This document shows, piece by piece, positions 44,874 through 52,509 of a stretch of DNA of 63,952 nt. This DNA comes from Tabrizicola sp. (lineage in GTDB: Bacteria; Pseudomonadota; Alphaproteobacteria; Rhodobacterales; Rhodobacteraceae), in assembly GCF_030694085.1 (NCBI RefSeq), contig NZ_JAUXZE010000072.1, positions 1 to 63,952 of the forward strand, given 5' to 3'. Position numbers and translations under genes: made by a program. The notes below the pieces were generated by a model. The model was not told the DNA's origin. It saw only the letters and a program-made list of their open reading frames with translations, and did no database searches. Position 1 is the first letter of the stretch; each line of letters begins with the position of its first letter.

Positions 44874-45880
44874 CAGGACAGCTCCTTCACGGCCACGACG
44901 CGGCCCTCGTTTATCGACTTCAGTGCAGCTTCCGCCAGCACCAGTGCCAGACGCCCATCCTCAAAGCCGACCGACGGGGCCCGTTTCTGTTCGATCGCCT
45001 CCACGAATTCGGAAATCTCGGCGTCGAAGGCTTCGCGGTAGCGTTCGATGAAGAAGTTCAGGAGTGGCTCCGCCCGGTCGGTGAAATCGGCGCTATGCAG
45101 CGTCATCTCATGCGGGCGACGGTTTTCCGAGATTGCCATGCCCTTGGTGCCGAGAGCCTCGACCCGCTGGTCGTAGCCATACGTCGCACGACGCGAGTTG
45201 GTGATGATCGCCTGTTTGCCGCTTGCGGTCTTCAGGACCACGGTCACCGTGTCATGATCACCCAGCTTTTCCATCAGCGCCGGGTCGACGAGGCGCGAGC
45301 CGGTGGCGAAGACCTCGGTCACCTCCTCACCCAGGATGAAGCGCGCCATGTCCAGATCGTGAATGGTCATGTCGCGCAGGATGCCGCCCGAGACTTGCAG
45401 ATAGGCTTCCGGGGCCAGCCCCGGATCGCGCGAAGTGATGACAACCTGATGCACCTTGCCGATATCACCAGCCTCGATGGCTTTGCGCACGGCGGCGTGG
45501 CCCGGATCAAAGCGTCGGACGAAGCCAAGCTGGATCGGAACCTGCGCTCCCGCAATCTTCGTTGCGCATGCGTTCACGCGGGCAAGGCTCAGGTCAATGG
45601 GCTTTTCGCACAGGATCGGCTTGCCGGCCGCAACGGCCAGCTCCAGAAGATCGGCGTGGGTATCCGTGGCCGTGGCGATCAGCACCGCGTCAACGTCCGC
45701 CGATGCAAAGATCGCTTCCGCCGACGGAAAGACCTTGGCACCGGTTTTCGCCGCCACCGCCTGTGCAGCGGGCGCGTGGATGTCGAAGACTCCCGCAAGG
45801 GTGGCCCGCGGGTGCGCCGCGATATTGGCAGCGTGCATCACGCCAATGCGCCCGCAGCCGAGCACAGCGATCCGGATCAT
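44873..45880 (-). CDS. iolG: Inositol 2-dehydrogenase
   Basis: 335 residues. It oxidises myo-inositol at C2 to 2-keto-myo-inositol with NAD+. Features: IRIAVLGCGRIGVMHAANIA, LCEKPIDLSLARV, IQLGFVRRFDPGHAAVRKA, VITSRDPGLAPEAYLQVSGG, LRDMTIHDLDMARFILGEEV (catalytic Asp/His) and SRRATYGYDQRVEALG. It heads a minus-strand operon and is divergent from iolD across 108 bp that carries candidate operator dyads. A close paralogue lies at 50650-51651, and a fragment at 33735-33944. Confidence 0.92.
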   Translation of the reverse strand: MIRIAVLGCGRIGVMHAANIAAHPRATLAGVFDIHAPAAQAVAAKTGAKVFPSAEAIFASADVDAVLIATATDTHADLLELAVAAGKPILCEKPIDLSLARVNACATKIAGAQVPIQLGFVRRFDPGHAAVRKAIEAGDIGKVHQVVITSRDPGLAPEAYLQVSGGILRDMTIHDLDMARFILGEEVTEVFATGSRLVDPALMEKLGDHDTVTVVLKTASGKQAIITNSRRATYGYDQRVEALGTKGMAISENRRPHEMTLHSADFTDRAEPLLNFFIERYREAFDAEISEFVEAIEQKRAPSVGFEDGRLALVLAEAALKSINEGRVVAVKELS

Positions 45881-45898
45881 TTTCGTCCTCCCGATTCA

Positions 45899-45936
45899 AT
45901 GGCGCAATACTCATTGCCATTAACGTCTATTGTCAA
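45899..45936. promoter_or_regulatory. Candidate iol operator in the iolG-iolD divergent promoter
   Basis: ATGGCGCAAT (45899-45908) and ATTGCCAT (45913-45920) form a near palindrome. Overlapping it, TTGCCA-N10-TTGTCAA (45914-45936) matches the arrangement at 38614-38636. CATAA...TTATG follows further right. No GGAA-N6-TTCC motif, reported for the Sinorhizobium IolR, was seen. The assignment to the RpiR regulator at 49553 is inference. Confidence 0.45.
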
Positions 45937-45988
45937 CCCATAATGCATGCGGTTATGCTGTCTCCACATTCGAGGGAGGAGATGGCTT

Positions 45989-47860
45989 ATGGAACACTCG
46001 ACGATTCGCCTGACTATGGCGCAGGCGCTGGTGCGTTGGCTGACCGCGCAGATGACCGAGATCGACGGGCAGCGCATCCCCCTGTTCGCCGGGGTGTTCG
46101 GCATCTTCGGTCATGGCAACGTGACCTGCCTGTCCGAGGCGCTAGAGGCGGTGCAGGACACCCTTCCCACCTGGCGCGGTCAGAACGAACAGTCGATGGC
46201 CCTTGCGGCGATCGGCTTCGCCAAGGCCAAACGCCGACGGCAGATCATGATCGCGACGTCCTCCATCGGGCCGGGCGCGCTGAACATGGTCACGGCGGCG
46301 GGCACGGCCCACGCGAACCGGCTGCCCGTCCTTCTGATCGCCGGGGATACTTTCACCACCCGCCTGCCGGACCCCGTTCTGCAGCAGGTGGAACACTACA
46401 ACGACCCGACCCTGACGGTGAACGATGCCTTCAAGGCTGTCACCCGCTACTGGGACCGCATCACCCATCCGGCGCAGATCATCCAGTCGCTGCCACAGGC
46501 CGTTGGCGCCATGCTCGACCCAGCCGATTGCGGCCCGGCTTTCCTCGCCCTGCCGCAGGATACGCAGGAGCTGGCTTTCGACTACCCGGTCGAGTTCTTC
46601 GCGGAACGCACCTGGGCCATCCCGCGCCCGCGTCCTGACCGCAAGTCAGTGGCCGATGCCGCAGCCCTGCTGAAGACCGCAAAGAAGCCGCTGATCATCG
46701 CCGGTGGTGGCGTGCGCTATTCCGGGGCCGAAGGTGCCCTCGCCCGCTTTGCGGCCGAACGCGGCATCCCGGTCGTGGAGACCATTGCTGGCAAGGGTGG
46801 CCTGACCCATTACCATCCGGTCCACGCAGGCCCCATCGGCATCATCGGCTCCACTTCCGCCAATGCATTGGCGGCCGAGGCCGACGTGATCCTGGCCATC
46901 GGCACCCGGCTGCAGGACTTTACCACCGGCTCGTGGACTGCTTTCTCCCGCGATGCCCGCTTCATCTCGATCAACGCGGCCCGCTTCGACGCCCTGAAGC
47001 ACCGTGCCCTCGCGGTCGTGGGGGATGCGCTGGAAGGCGTGAACGACCTGGACGCCAACCTTGGCGCCTGGAAAGCACCCGCCGGGCACCTTCCCCACGC
47101 CAAGGCGATCTTCGCCGAATGGGACGCGCTTCTCGACGACCACCAGACGCCGACCAACGCCCCGATCCCGACCTATGCCCAGGTCGTGAACATCGTGAAC
47201 AAGTCCGCGGGCGAGAAGGACACCCTGATCGCCGCCGCCGGTGGAATTCCGGGCGAGGTAGCGAAGGGCTGGCGCGTGAAGGCACCGAACTCGTTCGACC
47301 TGGAATTCGGCTTCTCCTGCATGGGCTACGAGATCGCTGCAGGCTGGGGCTGCGCGATGGCGCAATCCGGGCCGGGCGGCTTGGGCGGCACCCCTATCGT
47401 CATGCTGGGCGACGGCACCTACATGATGATGAACTCGGACATCTATTCGACGGTGCTTTCCGGCCACAAGATGATCGTCGTGGTCTGCGACAACGGCGGT
47501 TACGCGGTCATCAGCCGCTTGCAGCAGTTCAAGGGCGTGCCGGGGTTCAACAACCTCTTGAAGGACTGCCGGATCACCGACAAGGCCAACCCCCTGCACG
47601 TCGACTTTGCCAAGCATGCGGAATCGATGGGAGCCGCCGCGCGCCGCTGCGAAAGCCTGGCCGATCTTGAGGCCGCTCTGGAGTGGGCCAAGGGCAATGA
47701 CCGGACGACCGTCATCTCCATCGTGACCGACGCCTACGCCTGGGTGCCGGGCGATGCCGACTGGGATGTGGGGGTGCCCGAGGTCTCGGACCGCGAAAGC
47801 GTCCACAAGGCCCGCGCCCATCAGGAAGAAATTCGCGCCAAGCAGCGCGTTGGAGTCTGA
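45989..47860 (+). CDS. iolD: 3D-(3,5/4)-trihydroxycyclohexane-1,2-dione acylhydrolase
   Basis: 623 residues from ATG 45989, behind GGGAGGA. This thiamine-diphosphate enzyme opens the ring to 5-deoxy-D-glucuronate, the third step of inositol catabolism. Seen: WRGQNEQSMALAAIGFAKAK (ThDP Glu), SIGPGALNMVTAAGTAHANR, AGGGVRYSGAEGALARFA (central domain) and VMLGDGTYMMMNSDIYSTV plus CDNGGYAVI (GDG...N metal/ThDP motif). The length fits IolD (about 620-640). It leads a plus-strand operon with iolE and an SDR gene. Confidence 0.95.
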   Translation: MEHSTIRLTMAQALVRWLTAQMTEIDGQRIPLFAGVFGIFGHGNVTCLSEALEAVQDTLPTWRGQNEQSMALAAIGFAKAKRRRQIMIATSSIGPGALNMVTAAGTAHANRLPVLLIAGDTFTTRLPDPVLQQVEHYNDPTLTVNDAFKAVTRYWDRITHPAQIIQSLPQAVGAMLDPADCGPAFLALPQDTQELAFDYPVEFFAERTWAIPRPRPDRKSVADAAALLKTAKKPLIIAGGGVRYSGAEGALARFAAERGIPVVETIAGKGGLTHYHPVHAGPIGIIGSTSANALAAEADVILAIGTRLQDFTTGSWTAFSRDARFISINAARFDALKHRALAVVGDALEGVNDLDANLGAWKAPAGHLPHAKAIFAEWDALLDDHQTPTNAPIPTYAQVVNIVNKSAGEKDTLIAAAGGIPGEVAKGWRVKAPNSFDLEFGFSCMGYEIAAGWGCAMAQSGPGGLGGTPIVMLGDGTYMMMNSDIYSTVLSGHKMIVVVCDNGGYAVISRLQQFKGVPGFNNLLKDCRITDKANPLHVDFAKHAESMGAAARRCESLADLEAALEWAKGNDRTTVISIVTDAYAWVPGDADWDVGVPEVSDRESVHKARAHQEEIRAKQRVGV

Positions 47861-47863
47861 AGA

Positions 47864-48757
47864 ATGAAAGCGAAACTTGGAATTGCCCCAATCGCCTGGT
47901 GGAACGACGACCTGGCGGAACTCAGCGACGATGTAAGCCTGGAGGAATGTCTGCGTCAGGCCTCGGGCGCCGGGTTCACCGGCATGGAAACCGGCCGCCG
48001 CTTCCCGATGGACATGGCCGAGCTTGGCCCGATCCTGCAGAAATACGGTATCTCGGTCTGCGGCGGATGGTTCTCGGGCCTGCTTCTGGACGGCGACATC
48101 GAGGTCGAGAAGGACCGCATCGCCCAGCAGCACACGTTCTTCAAGGCGGCCAAGGCACCCTGCATCGTCTACGGCGAAACCGCGCGCTCGGTTCAGGGCA
48201 TCAAGTCCGCCCCCCTGGCCACCAAGCCCAGGCTGACCGAGGCTGAAGTGGCCGTCTATGGCCGCAAGATCAGCGACTTTGCGGACTGGTGCGCCGCCAA
48301 CGGCATGCCGATCAGCTACCATCACCACATGGCCGCCGTGATCGAGACCGAGCCCGAGCTGGACCTTTTCATGAAGCATTCCACGGTGCCCTTGCTGTTC
48401 GACGCGGGTCACATGGCCTTTGGCGGCGGCGACAACCTTCGGGTGATCGAAAACCACTGGAAGCGCATCACTCATGTCCACACCAAAGACGTGCGGATGG
48501 GCGTCATCAACGGGCTGGACCGCACAAAGGAAAGCTTCCTCGACGCCGTGGTGAAAGGTGCCTTCACCGTCCCCGGCGACGGGTCGCTGGACTTCGAGGC
48601 CATTGTCAAGGCGCTGGCAGGCAAAGGCTACGAGGGCTGGTTCGTCGTCGAGGCGGAACAGGACCCCAAGGTCTCGCCGCCCCTGGAGATGGCCAAGAAG
48701 GGCCACAAGGAACTTCTACGTGTCATGGCCGCGGCTGGATACGAGGTCGTGCAATGA
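47864..48757 (+). CDS. iolE: Myo-inosose-2 dehydratase
   Basis: 297 residues. It dehydrates 2-keto-myo-inositol to the trihydroxycyclohexane dione used by IolD. The TIM-barrel family text is typical of IolE: LGIAPIAWWNDDLAEL, GFTGMETGRRFPMD, MPISYHHHMAAVIETEPELD, PLLFDAGHMAFGGGDN (metal Asp), ITHVHTKDVRMGVI and PGDGSLDFEAIVKALAGKGY, then WFVVEAEQDP (Glu). It starts 3 nt after the iolD stop and overlaps the next SDR gene by 4 nt. Confidence 0.95.
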   Translation: MKAKLGIAPIAWWNDDLAELSDDVSLEECLRQASGAGFTGMETGRRFPMDMAELGPILQKYGISVCGGWFSGLLLDGDIEVEKDRIAQQHTFFKAAKAPCIVYGETARSVQGIKSAPLATKPRLTEAEVAVYGRKISDFADWCAANGMPISYHHHMAAVIETEPELDLFMKHSTVPLLFDAGHMAFGGGDNLRVIENHWKRITHVHTKDVRMGVINGLDRTKESFLDAVVKGAFTVPGDGSLDFEAIVKALAGKGYEGWFVVEAEQDPKVSPPLEMAKKGHKELLRVMAAAGYEVVQ

Positions 48758-49566
48758 ACCGGATGGACGGCAAGGTCTGCGTCGTCACTGGTGCCACGCA
48801 GGGCCTGGGGGCAGCGATTGCCCGCAGGCTTGCCGCCGCCGGGGCCAAGGCCGTGGTCATCACTGGCCGCAACGCCGATCGAGGAGCGACCGTCGCGCGA
48901 AGCATCATCGATGGCCACTCTGTCCCGGCGTTATTCGTGGAGGCCGACTTCGCCCGCATCGAAGACTGCCAAAGGGTCATTGCCGAGACCGACCGCCACT
49001 TCGGCCGCCTCGACGTGCTGGTGAACGCCGGGGCATCGACCGCGCGCGGCACCATCATCGACACCACGCCCGAGACCTTCGACGCTCTGTTCGCGACCAA
49101 CGTTCGTGGCCCCTACTTCCTGATGCAAGAGGCGATCAAGCTGATGATCGCCAAGGGCATCCAGGGTGCGATCTGCAACATAGGCTCGATTTCAGCCCTG
49201 GCGGGTCAGCCCTTCATCAACGCCTACTGCGCCAGCAAGGGCGCTCTGACCACGTTGACCGCCAACACCGCCTTCTCCGTCATGGCCAACCGCATCCGGG
49301 TGAACCAGTTGAACGTCGGCTGGATGGCCTCGGACCACGAACGCGAGATCCAGGCCGAGGGCGGCGACCCGGACTGGGAGAAGAAGGCCGCCGCTACTCT
49401 CCCGTTTGGCCGCCTCGTCGATCCGAACGAAGCCGCGCGCGCCGTGAACTTCCTCGTCTCGGACGATGCGGGCCTGATGACTGGGGCCATCGTGAACTTC
49501 GACCAATCTGTCTGGGGTGCCGTGGCCGAGGGGATGCCTGTGCCGAAAGGCCCTATGGCCCTGTGA
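48754..49566 (+). CDS. Short-chain dehydrogenase/reductase of the inositol operon
   Basis: 270 residues from ATG 48754. Classical SDR: VCVVTGATQGLGAAIARRLA (TGxxxGxG), VLVNAGAS (NAG), NIGSISALAGQPFINAYCAS (catalytic Ser and YxxxK, here AYCASKGAL) and a C-terminal LMTGAIVNFDQSVWGA. It follows iolE with a 4-nt overlap, so it belongs to cyclitol breakdown; it may interconvert inosose/inositol epimers or related ketones. A decayed relative is found at 33961-34065. Its 3' end overlaps the convergent RpiR gene by 14 nt. Confidence 0.87.
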   Translation: MNRMDGKVCVVTGATQGLGAAIARRLAAAGAKAVVITGRNADRGATVARSIIDGHSVPALFVEADFARIEDCQRVIAETDRHFGRLDVLVNAGASTARGTIIDTTPETFDALFATNVRGPYFLMQEAIKLMIAKGIQGAICNIGSISALAGQPFINAYCASKGALTTLTANTAFSVMANRIRVNQLNVGWMASDHEREIQAEGGDPDWEKKAAATLPFGRLVDPNEAARAVNFLVSDDAGLMTGAIVNFDQSVWGAVAEGMPVPKGPMAL

Positions 49567-50419
49567 CCACCGGAATCCGTGGCTCGGCGCTGTCCTTCTG
49601 CAGCCGGGCCGCAACGGCGACACAGATCGCCTGCGCCAGGCACATCGGCGCAGCCAGACTGCGCGAGAAGGTGTATTCATGCTCTGGCACAGCAAAAAGC
49701 ACTTTCGCCAGCTTGGCGTAGGGCGACAGCGTGCTGTCCGTGATCGCCAGGATCGGCACGCCGCGCGCAGCCGTCTCTTCGGCGACATTGACCACCTCGG
49801 TCGCGTAGAAGCGGAAGGACACCAAGAACAGGACATCTGTCGTCCGCGCCACCTTTGCCATATGCGTGGCCAAACCACCGCTCGCGTCAAGCAGCACCGT
49901 CCGCTTGCCCAGCATGGTCAGCACATAGCGCAGAAGCTCGACTACGGGGGCAGATCGCAGCTGGCCGACCAGATAAATCGTATCCGCCGCCTCGATCATG
50001 TTTGCGGCACTCGCAAGCGCATCGGGATCGATGTTTGCAAGAAGTTCCTGCAGCGATGCCACGTCTCGCGTGACAAGGTCGGACAGGAGCCCCATTTCGC
50101 CTTCACGCGCACCACCAAGTTCGGTTTCCAGCGCGCGAACACGGGCATCAAACCCAGGGGCCGCGGTGGTCAGGCGGCGCTGGAAAATGACCTGCAGATC
50201 CTTGAAGCCCTTGTAGCCCAGGGACTGCGCATACCGCACAAAGCTGGATGCATGGATCCCGCACTTCGCGCCGATGGCGTTGACTGACAGCACCGCGACG
50301 TCATTCGGATTCTGCGTCAGGTAAAGCGCGATCTTCTGGTAGGACTTGGACATGTCGTCGTACCGATCGTGGATCAGCCGGATCAACTCCTCGTAGGTCT
50401 CCGGTGGTCGAAAAGACAT
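49553..50419 (-). CDS. RpiR-family regulator, probable inositol repressor IolR
   Basis: 288 residues. The N-terminal HTH_6 domain has YDDMSKSYQKIALYLTQNPN, then AVLSVNAIGAKCGIHASSFV and FVRYAQSLGYKGFKDLQVI. The C-terminal SIS sugar-phosphate domain has IYLVGQLRSAPVVELLRYVL, DVLFLVSFRFYATEVVNVAE and ILAITDSTLSPYAKLA. RpiR proteins repress iol genes in Sinorhizobium and Salmonella, where a pathway intermediate relieves repression. Here it converges on the iolD-iolE-SDR operon with a 14-nt overlap. Candidate targets are the TTGCCA-N10-TTGWCAA sites; a TTGTCAA half-site is also in its own upstream region. Confidence 0.87.
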   Translation of the reverse strand: MSFRPPETYEELIRLIHDRYDDMSKSYQKIALYLTQNPNDVAVLSVNAIGAKCGIHASSFVRYAQSLGYKGFKDLQVIFQRRLTTAAPGFDARVRALETELGGAREGEMGLLSDLVTRDVASLQELLANIDPDALASAANMIEAADTIYLVGQLRSAPVVELLRYVLTMLGKRTVLLDASGGLATHMAKVARTTDVLFLVSFRFYATEVVNVAEETAARGVPILAITDSTLSPYAKLAKVLFAVPEHEYTFSRSLAAPMCLAQAICVAVAARLQKDSAEPRIPVVTGP

Positions 50420-50649
50420 ATACAGCTCCAGTTCATTCCTTGCATATGGAGCACTGCGCAGAAAACTTTGTCAATTGGCCAGAAATGCACTGATTGGTGC
50501 GAAATGGAGTTGCCGCCAGATCTGCGATCGACACACGGCTCGCCTTTGCTCAGGCAAGAAAACATATCCCGGAAAGCGACAGTTCGTCTCGCCGGGATAC
50601 GTGGCCCTGACCTCCAAGGTTATCGATTCATGCAACGTGTGCTGAGAGG
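50420..50649. other. Spacer between second iolG and the RpiR gene
   Basis: 230 bp with no supported gene. It is AT-richer near 50440-50500 and holds CTTTGTCAATTGGCCA (50467-50482), which resembles the half-sites of the candidate iol motif but without the 10-bp spacing. It probably carries the promoter of the RpiR gene. Confidence 0.4.
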
Positions 50650-51651
50650 TCACGGCAGAATAGAAGTGAGATCTACCGGGCTTCTGGTTTTTGCGGACAT
50701 CGTTGCCGCCTCGGCCATCGCAAGGGCAGCCACACCGTCATCCAGCGTTACCGGCAGTGCCGACCCTGCGTTCACCGCGGTCACGAAGGCAGCCCACTCG
50801 GCCGCGTAGGCGGGCATGTAGCGTTCCAGGAAGAAGTAGGTCGGCTTCGCACCTGTAACGCCTGCGGCCGTCGATTTCACCACGGTGTTCTCCAGCATGT
50901 TCTGCGCCTGAAGAAGCCCTTCGGAACCCAACAGTTCGACCCGTTGGTCGTAGCCATAGACGGCCCGGCGGGAGTTCTTGATCACGGCGATGCGGCCGTC
51001 GGCGTAGGTGAGGGTCACGACAGCGGTATCCACGTCTCCGGCCTGGCCGATGGCGGGGTCGACGATCGAGGAGCCGACAGCGCTGACGGTCACCGGGGCC
51101 GCGCCCATCAGGAAGTTCGCCATGTCGAAGTCATGGATCATCATGTCGCGGAAAAGCCCGCCCGAGACCTTGATGTAGGCGATAGGCGGCGGGGCGGGGT
51201 CGAATGAGGTGATCGACAGAAGCTCGGCCTTGCCGATCTCGCCCTTGTCCAATGCAGTCTTCAGGGCGGCGAAGTTCGGGTCGAAGCGGCGGTTGAAGCC
51301 GATCATTACCGGCTTGCCGTTCTTGACCGCAACCTTCTGGCAGGCTTGCGCGCGAGCGAGGGACAGGTCCACCGGCTTTTCGCAGAGCACGGCCTTTCCG
51401 GCCCCCGTCGCGCGTTCGATCAGGTCGGAATGGGTGTCGGTCGAGGTGGCGATCAGAACCGCGTCAATAGAGGGGTCGTTCAGGATCGCGTCCGTCGTGC
51501 GCGCCTCGGCCCCGTATTGCGCGGCCAGCTTGGCGGCGGCTTCCGTGTTGATGTCCGACACGGCGGCGAGGGTCGAGCCAGGGTTCGTGGCGATGGCGGT
51601 GGCGTGGACGCCGGCGATACGCCCGGCGCCGAGAAGGCCGACTTTCAGCAT
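50650..51651 (-). CDS. Second inositol 2-dehydrogenase-like Gfo/Idh/MocA protein
   Basis: 333 residues, closely resembling the IolG at 44873: LKVGLLGAGRIAGVHATAIA, LCEKPVDLSLARAQ, MIGFNRRFDPNFAALKTALD, GGLFRDMMIHDFDMANFLMG and SRRAVYGYDQRVELLG. It is the last gene of the operon with the membrane hydroxylase, Rieske ferredoxin and second importer. It may oxidise the inositol freed from a substituted substrate, like MocA in rhizopine catabolism. Substrate preference between myo-inositol, scyllo-inositol or an amino- or methyl-inositol cannot be read from sequence. Confidence 0.87.
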   Translation of the reverse strand: MLKVGLLGAGRIAGVHATAIATNPGSTLAAVSDINTEAAAKLAAQYGAEARTTDAILNDPSIDAVLIATSTDTHSDLIERATGAGKAVLCEKPVDLSLARAQACQKVAVKNGKPVMIGFNRRFDPNFAALKTALDKGEIGKAELLSITSFDPAPPPIAYIKVSGGLFRDMMIHDFDMANFLMGAAPVTVSAVGSSIVDPAIGQAGDVDTAVVTLTYADGRIAVIKNSRRAVYGYDQRVELLGSEGLLQAQNMLENTVVKSTAAGVTGAKPTYFFLERYMPAYAAEWAAFVTAVNAGSALPVTLDDGVAALAMAEAATMSAKTRSPVDLTSILP

Positions 51652-51681
51652 GGTTGAGTTCCTTGAGGTTGGTGACCGAGA

Positions 51682-52491
51682 CTATTGATTGAGGCCGGCC
51701 TTGAAGGTTTCGAATTCGGCATCCGCCATGGCGACATTGTGCTGTGGCTGCGGGTAGCCGCCGGTGTTGACGTCCGCGATGAACTCCTTGAACGCGGCGA
51801 TGCGTTCGGCTTGCAGGCGGGCGTATTCGGCGGCGAAGTTGCGGTAGGTCTTGGCGTGGCGTGGGCGGTGGCCATCGGTGCAGCCAAGGACGTCTTCGGC
51901 GAAAAGATATTGCGCGTCCGCCCCCGGCCCTGCGCCCATGCCAAGCATGATCATCGACGTGTTCTTCGAAATGAACACGCCAAGCCGGTCGGGCACGACC
52001 TCCAACTCGGCCCCGAAGGCTCCGATGGCTTCCAGTTGCTTGACGTGGTCCCAGACGGCCCGCGCCTCGGTCGCGGTCTTGCCCACAGCGCGCCAGCCGG
52101 TCCAGGTGATGAAGCTGGGGATCAGGCCGACGTGAGCGACGACCGGCATATGGTTGTCGCAAAGGGCCTTCTGGATGTCCAAGGAGGCGGCGCAGTAGAA
52201 GCAGTCGCCGCCCATCGCGGTGAAGTGGAAGGCGGCGCGGAGGTAGTCCTCGGCGGTGGCGAGCTTGCCGTGGGGACCGAAGGGCAGGCCGACCTGAACG
52301 AAGCACTTGCCCGCTGCTTCGCGCATTTCGGGGCTGAAGAAGCGGGACTCAATGGACAGCATGTCGATGCCGGCCGCGTCTGCCGCTGCAGCTTCCTCCA
52401 GCGTGGTGACGTAGAGCATGGAGATCTTCTGCCCCCGTGCCTTCATTGCGCGCATGTCGTGGACGGTGGGGCGGTTGGCTTTGTGGACCAT
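51682..52491 (-). CDS. PanB-like (ketopantoate hydroxymethyltransferase superfamily) protein, altered active site
   Basis: 269 residues, strong ribosome site AAAGGAGG. The fold matches PanB: MLSIESRFF at the metal strand, then VVAHVGLIPSFITW (His kept), LEVVPDRLGVFIS (Glu kept), GMGAGPGADAQYLFAEDVLG and the PanB-like tail EFIADVNTGGYPQPQHN. By eye alignment to E. coli PanB, Asp45 becomes Glu, Asp84 falls on a VGLPF segment without Asp, and the Lys112/Glu114 segment reads CFYCAAS. Pantothenate synthesis is therefore unlikely. It sits between a TIM-barrel isomerase and IolG2 in the putative substituted-inositol operon, so a C-C lyase or one-carbon reaction on a cyclitol-derived ketoacid is conceivable. 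Confidence 0.7.
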   Translation of the reverse strand: MVHKANRPTVHDMRAMKARGQKISMLYVTTLEEAAAADAAGIDMLSIESRFFSPEMREAAGKCFVQVGLPFGPHGKLATAEDYLRAAFHFTAMGGDCFYCAASLDIQKALCDNHMPVVAHVGLIPSFITWTGWRAVGKTATEARAVWDHVKQLEAIGAFGAELEVVPDRLGVFISKNTSMIMLGMGAGPGADAQYLFAEDVLGCTDGHRPRHAKTYRNFAAEYARLQAERIAAFKEFIADVNTGGYPQPQHNVAMADAEFETFKAGLNQ

Positions 52492-52509
52492 GATTACACC
52501 GTGCCTCCT

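Noticed and set aside
46646..48706. 686-residue minus-strand frame opposite iolD and iolE
   Set aside because: iolD and iolE are unmistakable on the plus strand; the long antisense frame follows from high GC at third positions.
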